A DNA stretch of 64,000 nt from Nothophaeocryptopus gaeumannii (Eukaryota > Ascomycota > Dothideomycetes > Mycosphaerellales > Mycosphaerellaceae), in NCBI GenBank assembly GCA_031771865.1, contig JASISA010000042.1, positions 124,001 through 188,000 on the forward strand, read 5' to 3'. The notes beneath the pieces are model-generated. The model searched no databases and had not been told where the DNA came from. It saw only the letters and a program-made list of their open reading frames with translations. The position numbers and the translations under genes are program-made. Shown one piece after another: positions 19,975 through 31,167 of the stretch. Each line of letters begins with the position of its first letter. Positions within the stretch are counted from its first letter, which is position 1.

Positions 19975-20790
19975 ATGACAGGCTTCACAGATCTCTGGCA
20001 GGAACTCGTCGACCTCATCGCTGAATGCGCCGCCGAAGACATCACAGATCTCAAACTCTACCGCATGCGAGATGGCGACTGCATCATTACACCCACGGAC
20101 ACTGGCGCCGCTCTCGCGATCAGCACTCTACTACGCGCCTGCAAAGCTACTCGTGCTGCTGCAAAACGCGCGATGAAGGAGAAAGTGAAGGCGATCAAGG
20201 AAATGGAGGTGCTCGAGATCGAGGATTGGAAAGAGGACATAGCATTCGAGGAGGAGATGGCGGGCGACGGAGCAATGAAGTTGACGGCCGTACCATACGA
20301 TCTCTTCTGCAGCCTTTGCGATTTTCGAGTCTCCCAGCTCCAGCTGCTATGCTGGATCACACCAGGCGGGCAACAGATGTTTCACATGCGCAAAATCACC
20401 GTCACGATCGCGCGGTACCGTGACTGTGAGGGATGGCATTGCGATCCAGACGTCAGCTTCCAGGCACACAGTGCCTCCGACTCAGGAATCTCCGCATCCA
20501 GCTTCCACAATTTCCGATCAATGCAGGTGATCGAGGTGCTCCAGCGAGTGCGATACCAGAGAAAGTATATTTCGGAGGAGCGCGAAAGCTTCGGGAAGAA
20601 GGTGTGGGGAGTGCAGAACGCCTTGAAGTTCGCTTTGGAAGAGGCGCGAGATGGAGTTTGGATGGGAAATGGAAGGATGGCAGACGATATGGGCGAGATG
20701 ATGGCACGAGAGGTGTACATGGAGATGGAGCAGGCGGGAGAGTGGCGAAGTGAGACGGAGATGATTAAGGAGCGACAGCAGGAGTACTGA
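19975..20790 (+). CDS. F-box-like hypothetical protein, 271 residues
   Basis: A single-exon gene starts at ATG 19975 with a good context (CCATCATGA). Its first 45 residues (LWQELVDLIAECAAED, then STLLRACKATRAAAKRAM) follow the pattern of degenerate fungal F-box or 2EXR-type N-termini: a short helix with Leu/Ile positions followed by a second helix with Cys/Lys. The middle has PYDLFCSLCDFRVSQLQLL, and the C-terminal 90 residues form a charged helix (YQRKYISEERESFGKK; MEMEQAGEWRSETEM). No substrate-binding repeats were seen. The frame is intact. The F-box call is tentative because the core Leu-Pro motif is absent. Confidence 0.65.
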   Translation: MTGFTDLWQELVDLIAECAAEDITDLKLYRMRDGDCIITPTDTGAALAISTLLRACKATRAAAKRAMKEKVKAIKEMEVLEIEDWKEDIAFEEEMAGDGAMKLTAVPYDLFCSLCDFRVSQLQLLCWITPGGQQMFHMRKITVTIARYRDCEGWHCDPDVSFQAHSASDSGISASSFHNFRSMQVIEVLQRVRYQRKYISEERESFGKKVWGVQNALKFALEEARDGVWMGNGRMADDMGEMMAREVYMEMEQAGEWRSETEMIKERQQEY

Positions 20791-23386
20791 GCGTGTCGCC
20801 TGCAGTCCCGCAGCGACCATACTACTGTCATCGCATTCCATGGGTGTATACATATGGCAGAGCAGCGTGGGGCCTCGGGTTTGGGCCCGTTCAATCAGCC
20901 GATCACTAAGTAACTTGTGCAATTGTAGCCCTTACAAACTCATCCCTCTCACTCCCCTGCATGAATCTTTCAAGCTCCAAGACTTCACCGTGCGCCTTAC
21001 TAAGAACTCATTAACATCGAATGAAGCATGAGGGAGTGAGGAAGACAGGGGAGGCAACGTTGCAGCCTTCCAATTTGTAGTTGTCCAAGTCAAGAAAGAA
21101 GACCGAGAATCCTGGTCTCATCAGCGCTGGTATTTAACGGAGCAGGAAGATAGATATCAGAGCTGGCGGGTGGAGAGAGAACGTACAATGCATTGTGAGC
21201 CTCACCCTCAGGCTCCTTCTTTGTCTGTCTTCAACAACTATCACGGCAACAATGGGTCTTTCGCCGAGACATCAAAGGCACTGTGGCCCCATATTGACCG
21301 AGGTTGCTGCTCCAGGACAACAGGTCAAGTCCATGTGTCACAATGTATTGAACAACCCTGAAGTCGTCCCAGGGCGTCTGCCAGCGGGCAGCTCCCCGTA
21401 GGCCTGGCCGAGTGCGATGCTCTGCCCACACCTCGTACGATAGCTCTTGGCATCTCGTATCCGCTCGTAGCACTCGCAAATCTCGGTGGTTGGTATAGAT
21501 ACGTTCGATGGCCGCACGAAAGGACGATTGCGCTTCTGGAAAGATGTCCAGATGGAGCACTGGAGTCCGCGTCTATGATGAGGGTGTAGTGCAGTGAGCT
21601 GTGCAAGAACTTCTGCCGTCTGACGCTTGAGTGATGTGCTGGAAGCGCGTTCTCCGTCGTTACACTGGTGCTGTAAGACGATCGGCATTGTAGCTGCTTG
21701 CCTCGCCTGCGATGACTATGTTTGTTTGGCGAAATGTTCGAATTTGATCCCCACCGGGAACGCGTAGCTCGTACCTTCTTCCTCACAATAATAGCAGCGC
21801 AGTAAGCGTCAAGTTGTCCCTGTGTGGTTTCTAATCGGAGCTACTTAAGCAAACAGGATCTGGGATATCCGTGCCGTCGTTGATGCATTTACCGCTTCTT
21901 TCCTTCGATGCGACACTCGTGCGGTATGGGCGGCTCTTTGGCGGATCTCCATGCTCCTTCTCTTTCATCTGTTGGAAGCCATGCGCAAAGTGCCCCGCGT
22001 AGTCTCTTAATAGGCGTAATCTGTCTCATTCGTCGTGCCTTGACACGATGGTCCGATGCAATCGCGAAAGTAGGATCGCGTGGCTATGAGCGCGGCGTGT
22101 GCTTACAAGAATCTTTCATCGAACGATGTGGGATGTAAACGTGAGTATCGATGGTATCTGGAATATGGACAGGGCGCGACCAACATCGTGATGTGGTACG
22201 CGGTCAGATACCGGACTTGTGGAAGATACTGTTGGCTCGCTGTCGCCCTGAAGGTGTTCCGGCGTTCCTGATCTTCACGGTCAGCATCTCCGTGGGTGGG
22301 CGAGTGTGTTTGATGAGGTGTTCTCCGTGCCTGACTTCCTTCATGTCATCAAGATCTCACCCAGGAGGCTTGCCTGCGCTGGGCTGCGGCGTAGGTAGAA
22401 ACCTGCTCTTGCCCGATAAATGTCCACCGCGTCGCGTCCCACGATGGACGAATGCCCTACTTCACGGAGCGACGGAAATGAACTGGAGATCGTACTGCTC
22501 AAGCGGACACGGTTACTAAGTCATACCCATAGACATAGGAGCAGCCTCACTTCAGTCCAGCAACATCTGAGGTCTTGATGCAGAAGGCCCCGACCGCCTA
22601 TCGCATTCACTGCAGCACCAACAAGCAGCCCGAAAGCAAATCAACAACAAAGACGGAGAAGAGACAAGCACTCACAGCAGGATGAAGGTAACGACGACGA
22701 CGATGAATTCAATGGAAGCGAAGCCTCTTCTCCAAGTGCCAGCCAAAAGCCAGCGACATGATGAAAAGCAACCATCTCAAACGACGGTGAAATCAAAAAT
22801 TGCCCCTGAGGTCAACGGGGCGCCACTCCGCCAAACCAAGCCCGAGCCCACGCCGCGATGTGCAATGCAGGTGGGTTGACTACTCAACACCAGACGTGAA
22901 TGCTGGATGTGAGTCAGAGTAATTTCGGCCGCCCCCGCCCACCGAAATGTAAGTATGAAGAAGAAGGAAAAAGTTGAAGGAAGTTCGAGAGATAGGCGGG
23001 CTTAAGTGCATTTCGAAGAACGGCAAGGGCCGCAAGATAAGCGTGATCGGGATCGTCCAGCCTGTGGGTAGATGTGCTCACGGGCTAGGCAGAGATGTAA
23101 GGTGGCGGGCAAATGGGGCTCCGTTGTTGATGGAGCAACGTCATAGGTGTAGCGATGGTGGGACGGGAGAGAGAGGGCCGGCTTGGAAGTCTGAGAGAGT
23201 ATGTCTGGGGCATGATAAGAGATCAATGGAAGGCAGAAGCGAATGGCAGTTTGAGCATGACTCGTATTGAACATCTCCAACGCCAATAACCGTCTGAAGG
23301 CATTGCCGTCGATCTGGAGGCCTCTACCACGCTCGAACCAAGCGAAACGATCCTAGCGCACGGACGCTTTCTTCTCTTCTTTCAGC
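20791..23386. other. Long stretch without an established gene
   Basis: About 2.6 kb where no frame is convincing as a whole. Minus-strand frames between 21,230 and 21,690 are partly protein-like (FPEAQSSFRAAIERIYTN in one frame; MPIVLQHQCNDGERASSTSL from ATG 21688 in another), which suggests an old frameshifted gene. A 65-codon plus-strand ATG frame at 22,682-22,879 (MKVTTTTMNSMEAKPLLQ) is basic and low in complexity. The last 400 bp are the downstream region of the minus-strand gene at 23,387. Confidence 0.35.
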
Positions 23387-24670
23387 TTAAACAATCTTTT
23401 CATAGGCGCGCTTCCAACGAGGTCCCAAGACTTCAGTCCCCATCTCATCTTCGAACGATTCAAACTCCGCTCTCAGGACTTCCGCCTGCTTTACCAAGTC
23501 GTCCCGCTCGGGATCGTCTTCGCCATCTTCCTCCTTCTTCGGCAATTGCAAGATCCTGTCGAGCACGGGCCAGAATTGCTCCTCCAGCCTCGCAAACATG
23601 CTGGCGATCTTGACCGGTCGCTCTCCCAGGCCGACGTACGTGGCCTTGACGTGTTGGATAAGCGCAGCATGGAGATCAGCAGTGCGCTGGAGAGTTGCAG
23701 GCGCATTGATGGTCGGCTTGAGGCTGTTCAAGTGCCTCACCGCAAATCGGCGCCATTTGGCGATATGGTAATCGATGGTCTTGGAGAACACTCCGGGATT
23801 CTTCCTGGTACCGTTGTATCTTGTCGAGTTCGCGAGAAGGACCTGCCGGACTCTGAGGTTGCCTTCGGTGTGGCGGAGAACGTGCTGGAGGAGTCCCTCG
23901 CGGGTCTCGAAGATACCGATCGATTTGAAGTCGCTCTTCGTGCCGAAAGTGGTCATCTTGGAGACACCCTTGACATTCCCGTTGTTGGTGGAGTCGTACA
24001 CAACGGTGGAGTGCTTCTTCGCAAGCTCAATCTCTTGATGAACTTCGGTAGCCCAAGAGTTCGGGATCGCCATCTCCGCAATGCGCAGATTGCATTGAAT
24101 AGCGGCTTCAATGTGGGCGTGTTGGACCAGACTACGAAGTGCCATGCCTACGCGCTGAGGAGTACTTGGATACCAGAGTAGCAGATCGTAGTTACGGACC
24201 TTGTTGACTCCAGCGAGAGCGGCATCTTCCATGTACTCCTTGAACTTTGCAAACTTCTCTGGATCTTCCGTGGCCCACTCCTTCAGACTGGTCGTAAATA
24301 GGTCTTGGTACTCCTTTGCCTTCTCGCGATGGAGTTCGAGCCGCTTCAGTCGACGGTCGGCTGTAACCTGTGGGTGGGCGTCATATTCAGCTCGCGCCTG
24401 CTGGCGAAGGGAGTGGCGGGCCTCGAAGTCGTCGTCGGGGTCAAGAGGCGCAAGGCGCAGTACGTATTCTCCATCTCCTAGTCCCATATCACTGTCCGAG
24501 TTGCTATCCATGTCTTCTTCCTCCTCGTCGTCGTTCGTTGGGTATGCGGTTGGCGGAATTGGGGTTGATGCTTCCTCCTCGAGGCTTGTGTTTGCGAAAT
24601 AGTCGAAAGCCAGAGTGCGAGTCGGAAGGATATCCCGAAGATAGTCTATTTCGGAAGAGTGCTCGGACAT
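23387..24670 (-). CDS. Hypothetical protein, 427 residues
   Basis: An uninterrupted frame from ATG 24670 to TAA 23387. The N-terminal 100 residues are acidic and disordered (NDDEEEEDMDSNSDSDMG). A helical, charged core follows: LKRLELHREKAKEYQDLF; EDPEKFAKFKEYMEDAAL; QHAHIEAAIQCNLRIAEMA. A basic segment with RHTEGNLRVRQVLLANSTR and HIAKWRRFAVRHLNSLKPT precedes a C-terminal acidic helix (KKEEDGEDDPERDDLVKQAE). No catalytic motif, zinc finger or membrane span was seen. The length and clean frame make it a secure gene, but its role is unknown. The acidic N-terminus and charged helices fit a nuclear or cytosolic scaffold; this is inference only. Confidence 0.85.
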   Translation of the reverse strand: MSEHSSEIDYLRDILPTRTLAFDYFANTSLEEEASTPIPPTAYPTNDDEEEEDMDSNSDSDMGLGDGEYVLRLAPLDPDDDFEARHSLRQQARAEYDAHPQVTADRRLKRLELHREKAKEYQDLFTTSLKEWATEDPEKFAKFKEYMEDAALAGVNKVRNYDLLLWYPSTPQRVGMALRSLVQHAHIEAAIQCNLRIAEMAIPNSWATEVHQEIELAKKHSTVVYDSTNNGNVKGVSKMTTFGTKSDFKSIGIFETREGLLQHVLRHTEGNLRVRQVLLANSTRYNGTRKNPGVFSKTIDYHIAKWRRFAVRHLNSLKPTINAPATLQRTADLHAALIQHVKATYVGLGERPVKIASMFARLEEQFWPVLDRILQLPKKEEDGEDDPERDDLVKQAEVLRAEFESFEDEMGTEVLGPRWKRAYEKIV

Positions 24671-25052
24671 TCTCGCGGCGGGTAGAAGAGGGACAGTTCT
24701 TGAATATGTGCTCCGACTCGGCTAGGAGCGGCCGAGAGCTGTCTCGATGAGCAAGAGAGCTCCCGGTGCTACTCTGCAGAAACTGCTGGCGGTGCAAAGA
24801 CGAGGTGATCTCCTAGATATTCCGGAGACTCAGAAGAACTTCTAGCTCTGTAGATGAGACGGAAATGAGATTGGCCACTAGTCGAGGTCTTGTAGACTCC
24901 TCGCGGCGCACGACACTATCCCCGAAACTCGTCAGTGAATAGCATTCACTGCTGACACATTCGCAACTACAAGGCATTGTCATTCATGTGTGCGCGCATA
25001 TGACTCGGGAGGAACACATGGTCTTTGTACTCCGACAGTAACACTAGCAGCG
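24671..25052. other. Divergent intergenic region
   Basis: No coding signal. It lies between the minus-strand 427-residue gene and the plus-strand locus at 25,053 and should hold both promoters. Confidence 0.4.
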
Positions 25053-26384
25053 ATGACTTCGCCGGATACCGGTCTTTCGCCTTCTCAGCCGCATATACCC
25101 TGGCATCAGGCGTGGAATTGGTATTACCGCTCTGCAAGGTCGCAACGGATGGGTGAGCGAACGTGTCAGCAGCTCGGAGACGGGACAACGTTGTATCAGC
25201 AACAGAATCAACAGAATGCTTTGTAGGACTCTACCCAAGGCTCCAAACCTCACAGCCTTTGTCCATCACAAAGCCAACAAGGAAGAAGAAGAGCATTGTC
25301 ACCTAGACTACAAACCGGCGAGCTGGATCAATGGAGTAGCGTTGTCATCTTTCCCGTCCATCCGCAATGCAACTCTGGGTTGAAGACCTTTTCTCACGTC
25401 GATGACCGCCGAGAGTCCCTGCCCGCGCTTGTAAGTGGCGGCTAGGAGAACAACGACATTTGTTTGACAGCTGCTTCTTGGTGTGCAGGAGCTGTGTTGG
25501 ACGCCAACTTTCCCCAAACACAAAGCCCACCAACGATCTTTATTGACGATCAAAGACGACAACGTCGATGATTATGAGACTTGTGCTTCGCAGGTCCCGC
25601 CGCTTCAGTTGGATTCCAGAGCAACATATGTACCCGGCACTCCTACAACTACAGACAACTTCTCTTCCCAGGCAAGCCTCACAGACGATGATGACACTTC
25701 CGTACGCAAATGCTCTCACAGCTTTCGCACATCAGCAACCAGCAGCAACTCTAGCTTTCCCGGCTATCAACAATACACAGACCAGCATCCTCTCCTCAGG
25801 TAGTGAGAACACCCGGATCAGTCCGCTCACACAGCAGAACACCCTCTCTAGCACATCCATCTCCAACATGGCTTCCGCTATCACAAACCCGCTCGCAGTT
25901 CTCAACTCGAACAAAAACGCCGTGAAGAACCCAGAGAAGGCTGCTGCTAATATGCCCGCTACTACATCGTGTTTTACCAAAGAGAAGGCACCATCTATGC
26001 CATTCGGTCTCGATGTAGGCTCCACAGATGCCACTGAATCCGACCTGTCTTCTTTCGAGCCCGTCGCCAAGTCAACCCTCGAGAAGAAGCCAGCCAACCA
26101 GGCTTACCACAACTGGCAGCCAACGGAGACCGACCGTCATCGTAACCCAATGGTCTTGAACAAGCATGGCCGTGGCGACAAGAAGGGCAAGGGTAACAAC
26201 AAGAACAAAAATGGTGGTAACCCGCAAGAACAACGTCAACACCGATGCCGCGAACTGGCGTGTCAGTAACATCACCGATTTCACTCGCGCCCCAGCTCGG
26301 GCTCAAGAGCTTGCTCCATACAGCGGTGCTTGGGTGAATGCCGCCAGGAACCTCGGTTCTGGCCCTTCCAAGGCCTCTGACTAG
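25053..26384 (+). pseudogene. Low-complexity multi-block gene, frame broken several times
   Basis: From ATG 25053 (MTSPDTGLSPSQPHIPWHQ) the frame reaches a TAG at 25224-25226. A GT...AG segment of about 59 nt (GTAAGT at about 25,432 to GTGCAG at about 25,488) then leads into KDDNVDDYETCASQVPPLQL. Near 25,700 the coding frame shifts to a Ser/Thr/Asn-rich block (MASAITNPLAVLNSNKNAV; FGLDVGSTDATESDLSSFE), and near 26,200 it shifts again to NVNTDAANWRVSNITDFTRA, ending at TAG 26382-26384. Each shift could be bridged by a GT...AG segment of only 33-36 nt, shorter than normal fungal introns. Either the introns are unusually small or the gene is decayed. No domain recognised; the middle is Lys/Gly/Asn-rich (KKGKGNNKNKNGG). 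Confidence 0.4.
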
Positions 26385-26804
26385 CGGGCTCACGGGTGAG
26401 AGATCACGAGTGATTGGGCATAAAGTCAGAGATTAGCTCTCTGATCCGGACAACACGGTGAGTATTTGCATATGTGGTTTGGATAGCTAACATTTTAGGA
26501 ATTTGCTTTACGGGTCTGGCATTCGCGCGTCCTTCTCATTGGCGTTCGCGAGCAGGTCACGGAACTAGACTTGATCAATCGAAACAGTAGGTTTGCTTAA
26601 AATCATTATATTTCCTTCTCCTCCCTCTTCAAACCTCGTTCCTCCTTATTTATTACTTTCGAGCGCAAGCCACTTTCTCAATCAACGGACTCTTCTCTGT
26701 CAGCCCCATCTTCCATCTGAGATAGAAGAGCGCTTCCGCTTTCAACCTTAACTCTCACGTTGCGCGCTGCATCATTCACAGACCACAAGAATCACAACTT
26801 GTCG
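26385..26804. other. Intergenic stretch
   Basis: AT-richer than its flanks with a CT-rich leader-like segment (TTCCTTCTCCTCCCTCTTCA around 26,612). No coding frame. Confidence 0.4.
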
Positions 26805-27147
26805 ATGTTTCTGCCGCAACGAACACCGGTATTTGCCAAGAAAGGCAAATATGCCTCACTGGATGGCGATAGCACCTGGCACGACCATCAATACGTCTGA
26901 GCCGACCTCATCTCACCTCACCTTACCATCTCAGCTCCCGGCTTCCAACAAAAGCGACTCCCGACTGCTCTGGACCGATGAGCACTTCGAGTCAAAACTG
27001 GTTATGGACCTGGTGAATCAAAACCAGTTACCGCATCTGACGACCTCCGTCTCGGCTTCTGAGCCATCATCCTCACCACCATCAGCGACTTCCGCCTGCT
27101 CAGCGGCGATGATCGCTTCGAGACGACCTTGGATGGTAAGACGGTGA
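26805..27147 (+). CDS. Possible two-exon small protein
   Basis: ATG 26805 opens an exon (MFLPQRTPVFAKKGKYASLD, then STWHDHQY) that ends at 26894. A 40-nt GT...AG segment (26895-26934) then joins in frame to LPASNKSDSRLLWTDEHFES, ending at TGA 27145-27147, giving 100 residues. Another frame of exon 2 reads ISDFRLLSGDDRFETTLDG, which looks equally protein-like and points to a BTB-like ancestor or a frameshift. The 3' end may extend through GTAAGA at 27,134. Uncertain. Confidence 0.3.
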
Positions 27148-27342
27148 GAAACAACTTAAAGCACTGAAAATCTAGACATATTCTCGTCCCTTCTGCTGTG
27201 TATACTTTTCTCTAAGTCGTTCCAATGCCCTGTCGTCTTGCCGAGACCCAAGCCCCTGTCCGACTTCGTCGTCTCATTCTACCGCACTCTCTTGCGTTCT
27301 GAACTCCACTTCTACCACATGCCCATCACCTTTATCGCGAGC
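27148..27342. other. Short unresolved stretch before the repeat array
   Basis: Open plus-strand frames with Ser/Leu-rich content but no start codon or domain. Confidence 0.3.
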
Positions 27343-29310
27343 TCATCGTTCTTCCGCTGAAGTGTTAGAGCGACATGACGTACTTGCGGAAGTCAACCAT
27401 CGGTGTGCTCTGCTGGCGAGCAGTATGAGACCTGCGCGGCAACGGATTAGCCAAGTGATCAATCCAATGCTCTGTAACTCAAACTCCGGGTTATGAATGC
27501 GCTCAGATCTTTTCAGTTTTTGTAGCCTTTCATGTAGGGCTTCCAGGGCTGCATGCACCAGGTCGCGACCGCCGGGAATCACAGTCAAGAGCTCTCTTTG
27601 TGTCATCATCGCGCGGATGGGAAATGTGAAGGAAACAGCACATACTCACCAGTGCCGCTGTTCGTATGGTGGGTCAGCAGGGCTGAAGCTGCGCTTCAGA
27701 GCGTTGGAGTTGGAGCAGAGGCTGATGTGTGGTCTCGATCAAAGGCGTCTGAAGACTCGAGACACCAGTAGTTGTGCTAGATGGGTTTCGAAGGTTGGGA
27801 GGGAGCGTTGGTGCATGTGCAGTGTAGACACTCACAATGTCGTCAAAGTTGAGGAATGAGTAGTGCAACTCAGCGAAGTCTAGTGCGCTTGCATTCATCA
27901 TAGGCGGAGGGTTTGCCCGGATAAAGGGAAGGTACTCACCAGCTGTCGTGCTGATGCCTGGATATCGCTCGTTGCGCTCACTTCATGGTGGAGAAGTAGC
28001 TGTGGCTCAGTTTTGCCAGCAGTGACGTTTTGCTTCGTCTTCCAAAGCTTGCAGATGGTGGTTGTCGGTGTTCAGTGATATGTATGCATCTGATCAACAA
28101 GACTCGGCCTCCGGGGCAAAATTTAGTACAGCTCGACTCTCATGCTGGTGGTCAGCTTCGCAGGCTCTACACTTTAAAGAAAGATACAAACGTACAATGG
28201 TCAGCCTGGCTCCGGTCTTGACGCCCAGGTACAGTGACAGCAGGAAATGCTAGAGCTCAGATGCCTTCTACCCAGGTTGGCCACAGCTGTGCTTCTCAGG
28301 CTGCGTATGTAGAGCCGCAACCGTGCCAAGCTCCATTCGGCCTCTTGTATCTCATCATCGCGTGGGTGTGGAATCGAATCAGGAGCAAGTGCCACTTACT
28401 GATGTAGGTGCTAGTTTCAGAATCGGTCTCGGCGGTTGGGATGCCACGTCTGCCTCCTTGGCGGTGTGCAGAGCAAGGCGTCTGCGGTCAGTCAGCGTTA
28501 ATATGTGCACGTCGCTCGAAGCTACAGGTAGCAAGAGATAACAGTGCTCAGATTTTGGCATAACACAAGAATGGCCACATATGGGCTTTTCGGGCTGTGT
28601 ACACGAGGTCGCAACCGCGCCAACCACTATTCTGCCTCCTTTCTCGTCATAGCGTGGATTTGAAGGGAAAGAGGCAAGGAGATGAGAAGCTTACCAAGCT
28701 AAAAGTGGAGGCCGAGCTGTGCAGCGGAGAAAATCTGTCATGACCGGCCTTCATTCGCGGCGGTGATGTGGACCACTTACCGCGACTTATCAGCATTGCT
28801 CTGAAGCCTTTGTCCAGGTGCAGTGGGTAGATGATGACGCGCTTAGACTTTGGAGCCTAAGAGTGGCCACACATGGACTTTTCAGGCTGCGTACCCAAGG
28901 CCGCAACCATGCCAAATCATTGCGTGGGGTATAACGAAAGCTGAATGCGTGTAATATACTCACCCAGTTCTCGTCTCGATGTCGTGACCGCCGAAGGTGA
29001 CGCAGATCGGATTTGCCGTTGGGCGACGCAGTGGAGCGGAAGGGCGGAGTGCGGATGAGGGACGTTGCTCTGGGATTGGATAGTGTCAGCGAGCACTCGA
29101 AGTAAGACTCTGATATGGCGAGGTGGGAAACGATTGCTGCTCATACTATACGCCTTGCATTTGGGCATCATGGAAGCTGTTTCAAAAGCCGACGACAACG
29201 CTACGGCCATTTCGACCGCGCCGTTCAAAGACAGCTCAGCCCAGGTTCTCTGATCATTGCGTGGTGTAGGATTTGATCGTATGAAGCCACTTCCGGATCG
29301 CTATTGACAG
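27343..29310 (-). repeat. Array of diverged repeats carrying coding-like and splice-donor-like parts
   Basis: A unit recurs with landmark TCATCATCGCGTGGGTGTGG and its variants at about 27,611, 27,903, 28,360, 28,652, 28,922 and 29,259. A second landmark, GGCTGCGTACCCAAGGCCGC and its variants, occurs at about 27,548, 28,299, 28,592 and 28,883. The spacing is mostly 270-340 bp, with one gap of 457 bp. In most units the plus strand then has CTCACC or CTTAC, which on the minus strand are splice donors (GGTGAG, GTAAG). Minus-strand translations of the units resemble each other (GRDLVHAALEALHERLQKLK in one; AEWSLARLRLYIRSLRST in another frame). This looks like tandem duplication of an exon-intron segment followed by decay. 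Confidence 0.55.
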
Positions 29311-29835
29311 GTTGGTGTGTGTTGCTTGACAGGCGATGCTGCAAAGTGTTTGTGGCGGGCTTTGGCGAATCGGCGCATGCGTCTCGGAGTGGTTCAGGCA
29401 CTTTCGGCGGAGGTTCGAAGATTGCTAGTTTCACTGTGACGGCTCTGTGCTCTGTCGCTGTTAGTCGAAGTATGAGGATGGGACCTGTTGGGTTGATGTG
29501 CTTACAGAATTTTGACGTACGCCGAGTGGCGAATTCTTTGAACGACAGTCTCCAAGGCGGCTTCTGTCTTCAGGTCGCTGGGGAACTCGACCATGCGGTG
29601 GATGTCAATGGGTCTGCTGAGATGATCAAGTCCGATAAAGTGTTGCGGAGTGATGTTCCGCCGGATGTTGTGCGTTGCATTGAAAGATGCATGATATTCG
29701 TGGAGCGCAGCTTGTTTGCACGCGCACGATGTTTTCGAACGAGCTAAGGGGCCCGTGCGAGAGTCCCCTACAGCCAACTACCACCTCCGAAACTTCGGCT
29801 TCACTATAGGGAGAAGATCGCAAGCACGAAAACAT
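29225..29835 (-). pseudogene. Coding-like blocks at the upstream end of the repeat array
   Basis: Minus-strand frames here read like protein in blocks: MFSCLRSSPYSEAEVSEVVV from ATG 29835, HFIGLDHLSRPIDIHRMVEF around 29,600, and FEPPPKVPEPLRDACADS around 29,410. They lie in different frames without clear splice sites, so they may be the 5' exons of the gene whose repeats make up the array downstream. No domain recognised. Confidence 0.3.
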
Positions 29836-30628
29836 GTTGAAGAGTTATTCAGGAAGAAACGGAATATTCCCTGTTGAAATGAATCTTCTATAATACTCGG
29901 TCATACTTCCAAAAGAACGGCTCCCTCCCGACTCACTGCTTTCCGCTCTCAGCATCAATCAGAGTCCGCGACCCATCTTCGCCGAGGACAGAGCTGCGCC
30001 CCTCGTAGCATTCTGACCTAACCCCGCAGCCTTACAGTCCTACATTCTTTTCGAATGGGAGAGCACCATCCGGGTTGGTGTGAGTGTAGAGAATCGGATA
30101 TACGCCACGGTGACGGATCCGGCGGCTTGCTTCGAAGGACTCTGGATGATTTGCGGAACTTCTAAAAGTATGTTCAGATAAGGCCGGTGCGAACTCGCGT
30201 CATTTCCCCTGTCCTCATCTCGTCTCCTTTATCGTAAGCAAGAAGTTCCGGGTTGCCCAGTGTACCTGTATGAATGGCATTCTGCAGGTATCAGGGAACT
30301 GATCAGGCGTTGCAGGCAAGGATTCTCCCTCCCTGGACGACTACGATGATTTTGTCAGCAATGACTGACATGATTGACAGGCTGCTCCAGGATTGCAGTA
30401 AAACTTGTATCGAGCACTAATGGAGAAGGTAAAGAAGAGAGGAGGAGGGGTTGGTAAATTTGAGGACTTGCTTCCATGACATTGCTCTCTAAGCGGCGAT
30501 TTTGCATGGCCCAGCTGAACTGCTCTCATCTGGAGCCTTGCTCGTGTGGTCCTTCAAACAGTGCCACGTGACGCCATATGAGAGGTTGTCGATGTAGGTG
30601 CGACCGTCCGTTCACCCGCTTCATCATA
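29836..30628. other. Gap without a recognised feature
   Basis: No protein-like frame on either strand and no repeat seen within it. Confidence 0.35.
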
Positions 30629-31110
30629 TTAGACTTGGCCTGCTGCCCTTGCCATCGTCAGAATGGAGTTACATCGAGCCTCTCTCGGCGGCTGTCTGGG
30701 TACCGCCCTAACCGGTTTCGTGACTGTTTGCCCAGCTGACACCAAGCCTCGTGGGTCCTGTCGGTGATCGTCGTAGTGATCGTTGGAGCCGCGAGGGGAG
30801 TGATCGCGGCGATCGATGTCAAGGTTGCGGGATGGCTTGTCCCGCATGATTGAACGCCTCGAACTCAGCACGTGGCGAGCGACCAGAATCGGTCGCAGTC
30901 GCGGTCGCAGGATAGCGTACCCGTTGATTCCATGGCCGCCTCTGCTTGAGCTTGTTGTTCAACCCACCTCGCAACATTGAATACCTCAAACCCAGTACCG
31001 CAGCATCGACATTAGTCGTAGTGGCGGTCGCGGGATGGTGACTGTGAGCGGCGGCGGTCTCGGCGCTCTCGCTATTGAGCTTTGGAATGCAACACCAAGA
31101 GGGATCGGAT
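30629..31110 (-). pseudogene. Remnant of an Arg/Ser/Asp-rich (RS-like) protein gene
   Basis: Minus-strand sequence contains several patches coding for alternating Arg/Asp/Ser: SRDRHYD and ERRDRRRSQSPSRDRH near 31,020-31,080, SRSRPRLRP near 30,900, and a 240-bp open frame (30,629-30,871) with DKPSRNLDIDRRDHSPRGS and NDHYDDHRQDPRG. This composition is that of RS domains in splicing-type RNA-binding proteins. No RRM is present, the patches are in different frames, and no full gene can be built. A decayed copy or unresolved exons are both possible. Confidence 0.35.
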
Positions 31111-31167
31111 GTCCAAGGTCAGGAACCAGAGCCTGAGGTGTCATCAAACTTGCTCAATCTCGGTCAT

